Positions 6,983 through 16,894 of a stretch of 64,000 nt of DNA are shown piece after piece; the stretch's first letter is position 1, and each line of letters opens with the position of its first letter. Position numbers and translations under genes: made by a program. The notes under the pieces were generated by a model. It ran no database searches. It worked only from the letters and a program-made list of their open reading frames with translations, and had not been told where the DNA came from. The stretch covers positions 1,791,001-1,855,000 of the forward strand of contig NZ_JNLH01000001.1 of NCBI RefSeq assembly GCF_000703005.1, in the 5' to 3' direction. Source of the DNA: Pseudobutyrivibrio ruminis HUN009 (GTDB lineage Bacteria; Bacillota; Clostridia; Lachnospirales; Lachnospiraceae).

Positions 6983-7696
6983 ATGCTTAGAATTGCAATA
7001 GTAGAAGACGAAAAAAAGTGTCAGGCTAGCTTGATAGAGCATTTATCCAGATATGAGAAAGAGCATTCGGACAGTTTCATTGTCAGGACTTTTTTTGATG
7101 GAATAGATATTTTAGATGACTACACTTCAGAGTATGATCTGATTTTCTTGGACATACATATGAAATATCAGGATGGAATGACTACAGCTAGAAAAATAAG
7201 AGAGCTGGATGACAGCGTAATCATCGTATTTATAACAGCCCTTGCCCAATATGCGATAGAAGGGTACAAGGTAAATGCTCTTGATTTTATTTTAAAGCCA
7301 GTAGTATATGAGCAATTTGAAGTCACAATGGATAAAGTGTTAAAAACTGCTGATAAGTATCACAAAGGTACAGAACTGATTGTGGCAGAAGATGGAGCAA
7401 AAAGAAAAATTGATACAGAAGATATTTGTTATATAGAGGTTGTTGGGCACACTATTGTTATCCATAGCAGGGGTGGGGTTTATGAAACCAGAAGCAAAAG
7501 CCTAAAGGCAATCGCCGAAGATTTAAGAGATTATGGATTTGTTCAAAGTGGACAATCCCATCTTATTAATCTTAAATATGTGGATAGAATAAAAGGTGAT
7601 GTGGTTACAGTTGCAGGCGATGAGCTTTTTCTTAGTCGAAGCAGGAAAAAGGATTTTATTTCAGCCTTTGGTGATTTTGTAGGAATGGAGATATAG
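6983..7696 (+). CDS. LytTR-type response regulator
   Basis: A 237-residue response regulator. The receiver domain (1-120) has the acidic pair IVEDE, the phospho-acceptor Asp in LIFLDIHM (about residue 54), the Thr/Ala in VFITAL, and Lys in FILKPV. The C-terminal LytTR DNA-binding domain (about 135-237) carries ICYIEVVGHTIVIHS and FVQSGQSHLINLKYVDRI. The ATG at 6983 follows AAAGGGG. The GHKL kinase gene starts 2 bp downstream. Such AgrA/AgrC-like pairs often sense peptides, but no peptide precursor or AgrB-like gene is adjacent, so the signal is unknown. Confidence 0.9.
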   Translation: MLRIAIVEDEKKCQASLIEHLSRYEKEHSDSFIVRTFFDGIDILDDYTSEYDLIFLDIHMKYQDGMTTARKIRELDDSVIIVFITALAQYAIEGYKVNALDFILKPVVYEQFEVTMDKVLKTADKYHKGTELIVAEDGAKRKIDTEDICYIEVVGHTIVIHSRGGVYETRSKSLKAIAEDLRDYGFVQSGQSHLINLKYVDRIKGDVVTVAGDELFLSRSRKKDFISAFGDFVGMEI

Positions 7697-7698
7697 CC

Positions 7699-8994
7699 AT
7701 GGATAATTCTTTCAATGTTGGATATCTTCTAGAAATGGTGATACCTGTTTTAGGGATTTGCAGTGTTCTAAACAAGAAAAAATATCCATTGTTAAGAGGG
7801 GCAGCTTGTGTCTGTTTAGGACTCCTTTTTGATGCTGTCATGACAGGAGTGCTTAAGCTGTTTGGATATGAGGGAACAGATTATTCAGATATAACTCCCT
7901 CCGCATATATAATCATTTTGTTTTGGTTTATGGTCATATGGATAGCGGTGATATTTGGAATATATTTTGCTACAGAGGTAAATTTTCACGAGGCAATCTA
8001 TCTGTTTGCAATTAGCTATTGTATTGAGCATATTTTTTACTGTATAAGAGAACTCTTTGATTATTGCACAGACGGCAGGATACCGGATAATCAACCAATA
8101 CTATATACCGTCTGTCTTATAGGCTCTTTTATAATGGCTTATTTTTGGTTTGCTAAATCTACAGTAGTTGATGGCAAATATTTGATAGAGACTCTTTCTG
8201 CTACATCTGCCACAGTTGTAATTTTGCTTGTGGTTTGGTTTTTAAGCATTATTTCGAGTGTTAATAATATTGGTCATATTCATGCGGTGTATGCTATTTT
8301 GGCAAGTCTATTTATTTTGATAAATCAAAGAGCTCAGCTTATCAATGAAAAAGAAAAAAGAGCATTTAGAATTAAAGAGCAGCTTTGGAAAGATACTCAG
8401 GTGAGATATCAGTTTTCAAAGGATGCCATGGCAGTAGTTAATCAACATTATCATGATATGAAACATCAGATTAATGCTTTGGCCAATATGGAAAGTGATG
8501 AGAAAAGACGAGGCATTTTATCTGAGATGGAAAACGACATAGCAATATATGATGCTGTAGTTCGTACAGGTAACGATCTTCTAGATACAGTTTTGACTGA
8601 AAAAAAGCTGATATGTCACAGTAAGGAAATCAGAATGAGCTGTATGGCAGATGGGGAGCAGCTCAAGTTTATGGATGAAATCGATTTGTACACATTGCTT
8701 GGAAATGCTTTAGACAATGCAATTGAAGCAAATGAAAAGATTTTAGATAGAGCCAAGAGATGGATATCAGTGCAGATTCAAAATAAAAAAGGGATTGTTC
8801 TGGTAGAAATCATTAATCCATACACGGGTACAATTAAAATGCAGCATGGCTTGCCTATCACATCTAAAAGTGACAAGCTAAGCCATGGATATGGCACCCA
8901 AAGTATCAAAGCTATTGTAGAAAAATATGATGGCAATTTAACTATTAAAACTGAAAATGATAAGTATTTACTTAGAATTATTTTTTCTGAGTAG
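7699..8994 (+). CDS. GHKL-domain sensor histidine kinase (AgrC-like)
   Basis: A 431-residue membrane kinase. About six hydrophobic segments fill residues 1-210, followed by a coiled region, the phospho-accepting region NQHYHDMKHQINAL (His at about 255-258) and a GHKL ATPase domain with the N box LLGNALDNAIEANEK and G box HGYGTQSIKAIVEKY. It lacks the full HisKA dimer domain, as usual for AgrC/ComD-like kinases. It partners the LytTR regulator just upstream (2 bp gap). Terminated at 9011-9049. Confidence 0.9.
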   Translation: MDNSFNVGYLLEMVIPVLGICSVLNKKKYPLLRGAACVCLGLLFDAVMTGVLKLFGYEGTDYSDITPSAYIIILFWFMVIWIAVIFGIYFATEVNFHEAIYLFAISYCIEHIFYCIRELFDYCTDGRIPDNQPILYTVCLIGSFIMAYFWFAKSTVVDGKYLIETLSATSATVVILLVVWFLSIISSVNNIGHIHAVYAILASLFILINQRAQLINEKEKRAFRIKEQLWKDTQVRYQFSKDAMAVVNQHYHDMKHQINALANMESDEKRRGILSEMENDIAIYDAVVRTGNDLLDTVLTEKKLICHSKEIRMSCMADGEQLKFMDEIDLYTLLGNALDNAIEANEKILDRAKRWISVQIQNKKGIVLVEIINPYTGTIKMQHGLPITSKSDKLSHGYGTQSIKAIVEKYDGNLTIKTENDKYLLRIIFSE

Positions 8995-9010
8995 AGATGC
9001 TGATTATGAC

Positions 9011-9049
9011 AAAAAATGTGCAGGCTGTGACAAGGCCTGCATTTTTTTT
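9011..9049 (+). terminator. intrinsic terminator after the kinase gene
   Basis: AAAAATGTGCAGGC paired with GCCTGCATTTTTTTT. Confidence 0.85.
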
Positions 9050-9115
9050 AATGATTTTGTTATTCTTTCGATAAAGTTATCAATCGGGGTACGCCCCTAG
9101 AAAAGGAGAATGCAA

Positions 9116-12100
9116 ATGAGCAAGGGAAGAAAAATTATTGGAACATGCATCCGCTCAATTCTTATTATCGTATTTGCGATTATAATTGTAGCGGTTAACA
9201 GCATCCTACCAAACTATGCCAGAATGGTAGACAGTATGCTGGGAGGCATTAACACAAAAATCGATAATTCGGATGTTGATACTACAGGTCTTGACTTACA
9301 GTACAACAAGGCGGATTACAATGCAGATTCTATTAAGACTGCAGAGGCAGATCTTCATCAGAGAATTGCAGATGAAGGTACAATATTGCTTGAAAATGAG
9401 GATGGTTTTTTACCACAGACAGCAGATGCTACATTTAGTTTCTTTAGTGTGAATTCAGCTACAGTAACATCAAATGATAGCATGATGGGTGGTAGAAGCC
9501 TTGCTGATATTTTTGATTCGGCAAATGTATCTATCAATAAAACACTTTTTGATTATTACAAAGAGCAGTCTGAAAATTATGGTTTGGGGGCTGGTTCAAT
9601 TTCATATGGTGATGCTGAGGATTTCTCAATTAATGAGGTTCCATTATCAGAGCTTCAAGCAAATGACGATGTAATGAACTCACTCAAAGGTACAGTGCCT
9701 GTTTATTTCTTAAAGAGAGTAGCAGGTGAAGGAAGAGATATGCCTCGTTCTATGTACAACCATGCTGATAATGCGCAGGATCAGGCAAAGACATATCTTG
9801 AGCCAGACAGCACAGAGCTTGAAATTATCTCATATTTGAATGACAACTTTGATGGATTTATTCTTGTAAGCAATTCAAATGCTGCACTTGATCTTGATTT
9901 TGTTAAAGATTATCCAAATATCAAGGCTGTAATTTCAGCAACAGCAATTGAGTCATTGCCTTATATTTTAACTGGCCAGGTTAACCCATCAGGTAGAACA
10001 GTAGATACTTTTGCTGCAAATCCACTTGAGTCACCAGCTGCTATGAACTTTGGTGACTATCAGTATTCAGATTCAAACGGTGACCTTACAAAGTACAACT
10101 ATGTTACTTACGAAGAGGGAATCTACGTTGGATATAAGTACTTTGAAACCAGATACGAGGATGTAACTCTAGGTCGTGAAAACGCTGGGGATTTTGACTA
10201 CGATTCAGAAGTTGTTTATCCATTTGGATACGGATTGTCTTTCACCACATTTGAATGGTCCGATATGAAGACATCATGGGATGGAGATACTTGCAACATT
10301 GAAATCACAGTTACTAACACAGGTGATGTGGCTGGTAAGGATGTAGTTGAAATCTATGCCCAGAGTCCATACACAGATTATGATATTGAAAATGGTGTAG
10401 AAAAAGCATCTGTGCAGCTTGTAGCATACGATAAGACAAATGAGCTTGCAGCAGGCGAGTCACAGACAATGTCACTTAGTTTTGATAAGTCTCAGTTAAA
10501 GGCATACGATGCTAATAACGCAAAGACATATATATTTGATGCTGGTGATTACTATATTACTGCAGCAAAGAATGCACATGAGGCAGTTAACAATATTATC
10601 AATACAAAGCTTGATGATACAACAGATGAAGCTACATCTGAGTTTGTATCAGTTTACACTCCTGATATTACAGAGGTTGATACTGTTACATATTCAAAGG
10701 ACAGCTATTCAGGCGAGGAAATCACAAATCAATTTGATGATGCAAAGGGTGAGGCTACATATCTTACTAGAAACGATTGGGTAGGAACATTCCCTACACA
10801 CGATGGTACAGCAAGTGCTCAGATAAGCACTTGGGGAAATGAAATCAATGGAGATGACGGTGCATCTTATACATATACTAAGACTGCATCTGATGAGTTG
10901 ATAGCACAGTTAGATAGTTTTGAATCAGGAACCACTATAGATCCAGAAACTCTTTCTGATACAGAGATTGTTTATGACAAAGATAATGGACTTAAGCTTA
11001 TAGATATGCGTGGTCTGGATTATGATGACCCGCTATGGGAAGATTTATTGGATGAGCTTTCAGCTGATGAAATCTACAATGCAATCGGCGTAAGCGGATA
11101 CGGAATCGAGTATATCAAATCAATAGAAAAGCCATTTAATATCGATGCTGATACAGCATCAGGCCTTATTTATGGTGGAACAAGTGCAATGTTCCCAAGT
11201 GCCATGACAATGGCTCAGTGCTGGAATCCATCACTTGCAAGGGAATATGGCACTATGATTGGAAATGAAGGTTTAATAGGTGGAGCTGATGGTTGGTATG
11301 CACCATCAATGAATATTCACCGTACTCCATTCTCAGGAAGAAATGGTGAGTATTATTCAGAGGATGCATTCCTTTCTGGTACAGTTGCTTCTAATGAGGT
11401 AATGGGTGCAGCTTCTAAGGGAATGTATACATATATTAAGCATTTCGCATTTAACGACCAGGAGAATCACCGTGGTGATAGAGATGGTCAGTACAGTATT
11501 GCAACATGGCTTAACGAGCAAAGCGCTCGTGAGATTTACCTTCTTCCATTTGAAATGTGCATGAAGGCAGGAGATGTTACTCTCAATTATGTTGAAAAAC
11601 AGGATGATGGTTCTTATGCAAATGCATCTAAGGAAATCAGAGCATCACAGGCAGTAATGACATCATTCAACAGGGTTGGTGCTACATGGGCAGGTGGCGA
11701 TTACGGCCTTATCACAGGTATTCTTAGAAACGAGTGGGCTTTTGATGGTCTCGTTATGACAGATAATGCCAATACTGGTGTATTCATGGATGGCTATCAG
11801 ATGACAGAGGCAGGAGCTGATGTGAAGCTTACAACACTTCCTTCAGCAGCAAGATACAATTTTGATAAAAATGATGCTGCAACATACTACTATGCAAGAC
11901 AGGCTATGCATCACATGCTTTACATTATCGCTAATTCAAAGGCAATGAATGGTGCAATGCCAGGAAGCCATATTAAAGATGGTGCAAGAATCACAACTCA
12001 TGTTATGCGTATTGTAACTGTTGTATTTGTTCTTCTTATACTTCTTGAGATTTACAAGATATTTAGACTGTTTAAGCCTACCGCTAAAAAGCTAGCAAAA

Positions 12101-12145
12101 CTTCAGGCTAAGGCAGAGAAGAGAGCAGCAAAGAAAGCTAAATAA
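9116..12145 (+). CDS. membrane-anchored glycoside hydrolase family 3 with reversed domain order
   Basis: A protein of about 1009 residues. An N-terminal membrane segment (about 7-35) is followed by what is normally the C-terminal half of family 3: the alpha/beta domain (EGTILLEN, then GQVNPSGRTVDTF and YPFGYGLSFTTFEW) and a fibronectin-like domain (about 385-480). Only then comes the TIM-barrel half (about 625-925: FPSAMTMAQCWNPSLAREYG, APSMNIHRTPFSGRNGEYYSED, KHFAFNDQENHR), with the likely nucleophile Asp in GLVMTDNAN near residue 884. This reversed order is established for Butyrivibrio fibrisolvens beta-glucosidase. A second membrane helix (RIVTVVFVLLILLEIYKIF) and a Lys/Ala-rich tail end the protein. 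It likely trims beta-linked oligosaccharides at the cell surface. The ATG at 9116 fits AAAGGAG better than the one at 9110. Confidence 0.85.
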   Translation: MSKGRKIIGTCIRSILIIVFAIIIVAVNSILPNYARMVDSMLGGINTKIDNSDVDTTGLDLQYNKADYNADSIKTAEADLHQRIADEGTILLENEDGFLPQTADATFSFFSVNSATVTSNDSMMGGRSLADIFDSANVSINKTLFDYYKEQSENYGLGAGSISYGDAEDFSINEVPLSELQANDDVMNSLKGTVPVYFLKRVAGEGRDMPRSMYNHADNAQDQAKTYLEPDSTELEIISYLNDNFDGFILVSNSNAALDLDFVKDYPNIKAVISATAIESLPYILTGQVNPSGRTVDTFAANPLESPAAMNFGDYQYSDSNGDLTKYNYVTYEEGIYVGYKYFETRYEDVTLGRENAGDFDYDSEVVYPFGYGLSFTTFEWSDMKTSWDGDTCNIEITVTNTGDVAGKDVVEIYAQSPYTDYDIENGVEKASVQLVAYDKTNELAAGESQTMSLSFDKSQLKAYDANNAKTYIFDAGDYYITAAKNAHEAVNNIINTKLDDTTDEATSEFVSVYTPDITEVDTVTYSKDSYSGEEITNQFDDAKGEATYLTRNDWVGTFPTHDGTASAQISTWGNEINGDDGASYTYTKTASDELIAQLDSFESGTTIDPETLSDTEIVYDKDNGLKLIDMRGLDYDDPLWEDLLDELSADEIYNAIGVSGYGIEYIKSIEKPFNIDADTASGLIYGGTSAMFPSAMTMAQCWNPSLAREYGTMIGNEGLIGGADGWYAPSMNIHRTPFSGRNGEYYSEDAFLSGTVASNEVMGAASKGMYTYIKHFAFNDQENHRGDRDGQYSIATWLNEQSAREIYLLPFEMCMKAGDVTLNYVEKQDDGSYANASKEIRASQAVMTSFNRVGATWAGGDYGLITGILRNEWAFDGLVMTDNANTGVFMDGYQMTEAGADVKLTTLPSAARYNFDKNDAATYYYARQAMHHMLYIIANSKAMNGAMPGSHIKDGARITTHVMRIVTVVFVLLILLEIYKIFRLFKPTAKKLAKLQAKAEKRAAKKAK

Positions 12146-12259
12146 TATTGTGTGCAACATTTTGAACTAACAGTGAACTATCTGTGAAAATACAAAAATG
12201 TCAGAAAATAAATGCTATAGTAATTGATGTAGCCATTACAATAAGGAGGGACTTTTACT

Positions 12260-14068
12260 ATGGCAGGAGAAGCAAAAAAACGTGGTAGTTTAAAAACAGT
12301 TTTGGTTGGGGTTGTTATGGCGTCTGTTATACTTTCGTCAGCAATTGTTTCTGTATTTTCAATTATAAACACTATAAACACCAACAATACACAGCGAGAT
12401 GTATATAGCTCAAGACTTCTTGAGGATGTTAAGCTTAAATTAAAACATGAAACAGAAGAAGCCATGAGTATCTGTGAGGTTATGTATGGAAGATACCAGA
12501 ATGGTGAAATGACACTGGCAGAGGCTGAAAAGGAGTCGGCTGATATCATTCGTGAACTTAGATACGACGATGGGAACGGTTATTTCTGGGTTGATACATC
12601 AAAAGGTGTGAATGTAGTTCTTTTAGGCAGAGATACAGAAGGTCAGTCTAGATGGGATGCTACAGATTCATCTGGAAATAAATATATTCAGATGATGATT
12701 GAAAACGGTTTGCAAGAGGGCGGCGGCTACACCGAGCTTATGTTTGCGAAGCCAAATGAGACAGAAGAACTTCCAAAGATTAACTATACAGCATACTATG
12801 AGCCATTTGATTGGGTAATGGGTACAGGTGTATGGGTTGATGATTTGGATGTAGTCGTAGATGAGTATCAAGCTCATGCACATGAAGCGCTTGTTAAGAA
12901 TATCATGACTATAGTGGTCATTATGCTTATTCTTGTTATTATAGGTTCTGTTGCAGCATTCCTGGCAGGAGGCAAAATTACAAAGCCTATTATAACAGCA
13001 GCAGATCAGATGATTCGAATGTCTAATAGAGACTTTACAGAAAATGAGGCGATGGAAGAGGTTCGAAAGCTGAAGAACCATAACAATGAAATAGGAGCCA
13101 TTTCGGAAGCTTTGGATTTGATGCATCAAAATATTCGAGATTTGATGCTTCAGATTTCAGATACTACATCGTCTGTAGCATCTGCATCTGAAGAGCTTTC
13201 AGCATCAGCATCACAGTCTGCAGAAGCTAGTGAGATGGTTGCAACATCTTGTACAAATGTTGCAAACTCATGCTCTGGCCAGATAAGCGCAGTAACAGAT
13301 GCCAGCTCAGAGACAGATTCATTTGTTACAAACATGCAGGAATTCAAGGAAGCAATTAATCGTTCTTCTGAGATGATTAAATCTACAAATGAAGCTGCTA
13401 TCAACGGCGCTGCTGATATGACAAATGCAACAGATATGATGAATACAATCAAAGAATCTGTTGAAAATTCAGCAAGAGTAGTAGATGATCTTGGCGAGAG
13501 ATTAAAGAGTATTGACGAGTTCGTTGTTACAATTGCAGAAATTGCAAGCCAGACAAACCTCCTTTCTTTGAATGCTTCAATTGAGGCAGCTCGTGCAGGA
13601 GAGATGGGTAAAGGCTTTGCCGTTGTTGCTAGTGAGATTTCAAAGCTTGCTGATGAATCAAATCAGGCAGCTCAGAAGATTAACGAGCTAATTGCAGCTA
13701 TTATGAACAATTCAAGACAGGCTGTAGATGCTATGAAACAGGGCGCAGAAGAAGTTATCAATGGCTCTGAGCTTGTAAATGAAGCTGGTGAAACATTCAA
13801 TAATATTGTAAACATGGTTAACTCTATTTCTGAGGAATCAAATACAATGAGCGCCATTGTAGAACAGCTTTCAGGCGGAACAGATACCATTGCAAAGAAT
13901 ATCCATGACATAGAGCAGATGAGTATTTCAGTTGCGGATGAGACTTCAAATGTATCAGCTGCATCGCAGGAGCAGACAGCATCTTCATATGAAGTTGCCC
14001 AGGCATCTGACCGTCTTGCAGGTAATGCTCAAGAGCTTCAGGATTTCGTTGCACAATTCTCTTTATAA
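12260..14068 (+). CDS. methyl-accepting chemotaxis protein with single Cache domain
   Basis: A 602-residue chemoreceptor. Membrane helix 1 spans about residues 13-37. A single Cache-type sensor domain follows (about 45-200; [40 protein letters not shown]), then helix 2 (about 215-237), a HAMP linker and a long coiled signalling domain whose hairpin tip reads [21 protein letters not shown] followed by [12 protein letters not shown]. Single Cache domains of this kind often bind small organic acids. An extended -10 (TGCTATAGT, 12213-12221) and a strong AAGGAGG site precede the gene. It sits beside the cell-surface glycosidase, which may point to sensing of its products, but that is a guess. Confidence 0.9.
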   Translation: MAGEAKKRGSLKTVLVGVVMASVILSSAIVSVFSIINTINTNNTQRDVYSSRLLEDVKLKLKHETEEAMSICEVMYGRYQNGEMTLAEAEKESADIIRELRYDDGNGYFWVDTSKGVNVVLLGRDTEGQSRWDATDSSGNKYIQMMIENGLQEGGGYTELMFAKPNETEELPKINYTAYYEPFDWVMGTGVWVDDLDVVVDEYQAHAHEALVKNIMTIVVIMLILVIIGSVAAFLAGGKITKPIITAADQMIRMSNRDFTENEAMEEVRKLKNHNNEIGAISEALDLMHQNIRDLMLQISDTTSSVASASEELSASASQSAEASEMVATSCTNVANSCSGQISAVTDASSETDSFVTNMQEFKEAINRSSEMIKSTNEAAINGAADMTNATDMMNTIKESVENSARVVDDLGERLKSIDEFVVTIAEIASQTNLLSLNASIEAARAGEMGKGFAVVASEISKLADESNQAAQKINELIAAIMNNSRQAVDAMKQGAEEVINGSELVNEAGETFNNIVNMVNSISEESNTMSAIVEQLSGGTDTIAKNIHDIEQMSISVADETSNVSAASQEQTASSYEVAQASDRLAGNAQELQDFVAQFSL

Positions 14069-14084
14069 TAGATATGTATATTTT

Positions 14085-14115
14085 AAGGCAGCTAGTTCAC
14101 TCTAGCTGCCTTTTC
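14085..14115 (+). terminator. intrinsic terminator after the chemoreceptor gene
   Basis: AAGGCAGCTAG paired with CTAGCTGCCTTTT. Confidence 0.85.
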
Positions 14116-14208
14116 TAGATTTAGTATTAATTTGTCTTTTAGTATACAAATTGTTGTGAAAAAGTGTTAAACTAAATTCAGGATAATACGCATAGAAGGG
14201 AGAAGTTT

Positions 14209-14646
14209 ATGCAAAACGAATATAATGGAAAACCTATTTTTAGGCATCGTTATGTAAGCATGGACGAGGAATCCATTCGTGGGGAGATTGATAGACTTCA
14301 GGGAGAGATTTATGCTATGCAGCAAACTCTGGAGCTTTTTGGTCATGATAATAATGACATTAAACAGCAGGTGGCTGACAATCAGGAGCGTAATGAAAAA
14401 TTACTTAAATCTTTAGAGAAAAAGGTTAATGATTTAAAGGATTCTCTTGATTACGGTACACCACTGAAAAAGCAATTGGATAACGTTACAAAGGATTTTT
14501 CAGCAAAAATCGAAGAAGTGTACAATGCGGATAGATTGAAAAAGCAGGAAAAGAGCATGTCCACATTAACAAGTCTTACCGTTATAAATACCATTCTTTT
14601 GATTGCACTGATAGGACTGATTGGATATTCAATTTTATTTATTTAA
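14209..14646 (+). CDS. coiled-coil protein with C-terminal membrane anchor
   Basis: A 145-residue protein of unknown function. Residues about 22-115 are strongly charged and heptad-like (SIRGEIDRLQGEIYAMQQTL, KSLEKKVNDLKDSL), indicating a coiled coil. The last 23 residues (TVINTILLIALIGLIGYSIL) form one membrane helix, so the coiled coil faces the cytoplasm if it is tail-anchored. GGGAG precedes the ATG. It leads a three-gene unit with 14664 (17 bp gap) and 15404 (11 bp gap), suggesting a shared job, perhaps at the membrane near the chemoreceptor encoded upstream. Confidence 0.65.
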   Translation: MQNEYNGKPIFRHRYVSMDEESIRGEIDRLQGEIYAMQQTLELFGHDNNDIKQQVADNQERNEKLLKSLEKKVNDLKDSLDYGTPLKKQLDNVTKDFSAKIEEVYNADRLKKQEKSMSTLTSLTVINTILLIALIGLIGYSILFI

Positions 14647-14663
14647 TTTGGAGTAAATGATTT

Positions 14664-15392
14664 ATGAATTGGGTTGTAGTTAACATAATGGTTATTGTTG
14701 TAGGCATTTCTGCTCTTGTAGGTTTGCCATTTTATTTTAAAAGAAAAAATGACTTACAGGCAGCAAGAGAGGAATTCGAATACTATCTTAAATTGATGGT
14801 GCAAATGGACAAACAATATGCGCCACATGTGAGATTGCTTACAAACAATCTTAACACAATTAATTATTGGCTAAAGACAGGCAGGGATCCAAATGAGAGT
14901 GAAGAGGATTCCGAAAAAGCAGAAAAAGAAAACAGATTCTTTGCAGGATTGATGAATCCTGTAGAAGCAAAGAAATGGAAAGAAGCTGTCAAAAAAGCGA
15001 AAGAGGATGACGAAGAGGATTTAGAAATGAAGTCACTTCGAGTGAATGAATTTGAAGTTACTGGTATGGAGCCTTCAGATGTAGACCAAAGCAGTATGAA
15101 GTTTTGGTACTCTACAGATTTTGGCGAGAATATTTTCTACTGTGTCACTCCAAAGGCTGTTGCAAAGCATCAATATAAAAACGTTCTTTATTTTACAACA
15201 GCTCGTCCAGCAAACATCCCTCTGGTTTTTCCATACAAATATGAGGGAGCACAGATGCTTTCTTTATACAAGCACCCTGCACAGACAGTCTGGTTCTTGC
15301 AGAATTGGAAGCTCATTAGAGAAGGGCTGGAGGGCGCTGGCAAAGATGCTGTAACTCTCGATGAGAGCATTACAAAAGATTTTGATTTATAA
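14664..15392 (+). CDS. hypothetical membrane-anchored protein
   Basis: A 242-residue protein that I do not recognise. Residues 3-26 form a single membrane helix followed by a basic KRKN stretch, so the rest is probably cytoplasmic. A charged region (about 72-130) is rich in Glu and Lys. The C-terminal part (about 140-235: KFWYSTDFGENIFYCV, VLYFTTARPANIPLVFPYKY) looks like a compact folded domain with many aromatic residues. It is the second of three closely spaced genes (14209-15871). Confidence 0.6.
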   Translation: MNWVVVNIMVIVVGISALVGLPFYFKRKNDLQAAREEFEYYLKLMVQMDKQYAPHVRLLTNNLNTINYWLKTGRDPNESEEDSEKAEKENRFFAGLMNPVEAKKWKEAVKKAKEDDEEDLEMKSLRVNEFEVTGMEPSDVDQSSMKFWYSTDFGENIFYCVTPKAVAKHQYKNVLYFTTARPANIPLVFPYKYEGAQMLSLYKHPAQTVWFLQNWKLIREGLEGAGKDAVTLDESITKDFDL

Positions 15393-15403
15393 GAGGATAT
15401 TTA

Positions 15404-15871
15404 ATGGGAACAAAGGCTGAACAAGAGAAATTCACCAAAGAATTTCTTGAGAGAAAACCTAATAGATGTTCAAAATGTAAGGGCCGTATCCGTTACATCG
15501 GAGGAGGCCGATACGAATGTTTTGATTGTGGTAATCAAGAAATAGATGATTTTGGCAGAGTTAAAGAATACATAGATGAACATGGTCCCACACCAGCTAT
15601 CATCATTTCAGAACATACTGGGGTGCCAGTTGATATTATCAATGGTATGCTTCGTCAGGGACGCCTGGAGATTCCAGAGGGCAGTCCTGTATATGTGCAG
15701 TGTGAAAGCTGTGGCTGCAGCATCCGCTACGGACGCTATTGTCCTGATTGCATTCGCTCACGCACCAACAACCTAAAGGGTGTTTTCTTCAACCCAGATG
15801 TAGGCGAAAAGCCTCAGCATGAGGTCAAGAAAGAAGATGGCCGCATGCACTTCCTAAAGTTTGACAAATAA
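15404..15871 (+). CDS. zinc-ribbon protein with YvyF-like HTH segment
   Basis: A 155-residue protein with two Cys4-type zinc ribbons: CSKCKGRIRYIGGGRYECFDC (Cys at about 22, 25, 39, 42) and CESCGCSIRYGRYCPDC (about 104-120). Between them, FGRVKEYIDEHGPTPAIII to SEHTGVPVDIINGMLRQGRL (about 51-88) is a small winged-helix-like segment. That middle part resembles the flagellar-operon protein YvyF (TIGR03826), which combines a zinc ribbon and a similar helical segment. No flagellar genes are next to it, but a chemoreceptor lies two genes upstream. The function is not known. AAGAGGAT precedes the ATG. Confidence 0.65.
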   Translation: MGTKAEQEKFTKEFLERKPNRCSKCKGRIRYIGGGRYECFDCGNQEIDDFGRVKEYIDEHGPTPAIIISEHTGVPVDIINGMLRQGRLEIPEGSPVYVQCESCGCSIRYGRYCPDCIRSRTNNLKGVFFNPDVGEKPQHEVKKEDGRMHFLKFDK

Positions 15872-15910
15872 TTGGAATACTTTAGTCTGCTAATGCGTTA
15901 CCGTGCTGTG

Positions 15911-15939
15911 CTGACAAATGTCCGTAAATGGTGTACAAT
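15911..15939 (+). promoter_or_regulatory. promoter of the yitT-like gene
   Basis: CTGACA (15911-15916), N17, TACAAT (15934-15939) with TG just before the -10. Confidence 0.5.
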
Positions 15940-15994
15940 CCAACCTGTTGCGAAACGTTAAATCGAATAATTTATTCAAAAGCACAGGTGTACT

Positions 15995-16846
15995 ATGAAG
16001 CAGATATTAAAGACAGCATTGATTGTAATACTTGGAAACTTTACTTACGCCATAGCAGTAGCATTTTTTATTGAGCCAGCAGGATTGATTACTGGCGGCG
16101 GTACTGGTATAGCGTTGTTCTTTCACCACATACTTGGTTGGAAGGTCCCTCATGTGGTATTTGTAATAAACACATGTCTATTTCTTATCGGATGGAAGGT
16201 TATGGGCCGCAGGTTTGCAGCCAACTCATTACTTTCTACATTCTGTTTTCCTATAGAACTTCACATAGCAGAAATGCTTGCAGTCCATTACGCCCCTACA
16301 GACGATATATTCCTCTGCACAGTATTTGGAGGAATCATAATTGGAGCCAGTCTTGGTGTTGTTATTCGTACAGGCGCATCTACTGGAGGAATGGATATTC
16401 CACCTATTGTTTTAAATAAGCTTTTTGGTACGCCTATTTCGGGAGCAATGTGGGTATTTGATATTTGCATTTTGGTATTGCAGGCTTTATTCACAGAAAA
16501 GACCCTTGTACTCTATGGAATAATTCTCGTAATTATATATACAAACACTCTTGATAGAATGCTTATTCTTGGAAAGGCAAGAACACAGATTAAGGTTGTC
16601 AGCAAGAAGAGCGATGAAATACGTAGAGCAATTCTTCAGGATATCGACCGTGGTGTTACTGTTATGTATGGTCGCACCGGTTACCTTGGTAAAGATACTG
16701 AAATCACCCTTTCAATCGTAACAGCAAGAGAGCTTGCAAAGACAGAACAGCTTGTTCATGAAATTGATCCAGAAGCATTTATTATTGTAAGTCGTGTTTC
16801 AGAAGTTAAGGGAAGAGGCTTTACAGAGCAAAAGAAATATTTATAA
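15995..16846 (+). CDS. YitT family membrane protein with DUF2179 domain
   Basis: A 283-residue protein with the YitT architecture. About five membrane helices lie in residues 1-185 (beginning LIVILGNFTYAIAVAFFIEP, then GLITGGGTGIALF and the conserved VIRTGASTGGMDI). A cytoplasmic DUF2179 domain spans about 200-283 (VTVMYGRTGYLGKDTEITL, EIDPEAFIIVSRVSEVKGRGF). The transported substrate of this family is not established. It is likely monocistronic, with its own promoter and a long terminator hairpin downstream. The Shine-Dalgarno site is weak (AGGTG). Confidence 0.85.
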   Translation: MKQILKTALIVILGNFTYAIAVAFFIEPAGLITGGGTGIALFFHHILGWKVPHVVFVINTCLFLIGWKVMGRRFAANSLLSTFCFPIELHIAEMLAVHYAPTDDIFLCTVFGGIIIGASLGVVIRTGASTGGMDIPPIVLNKLFGTPISGAMWVFDICILVLQALFTEKTLVLYGIILVIIYTNTLDRMLILGKARTQIKVVSKKSDEIRRAILQDIDRGVTVMYGRTGYLGKDTEITLSIVTARELAKTEQLVHEIDPEAFIIVSRVSEVKGRGFTEQKKYL

Positions 16847-16894
16847 TCATCAGATTATTATCAAATAATTAATATCATATTGTTGAAAGATAAC

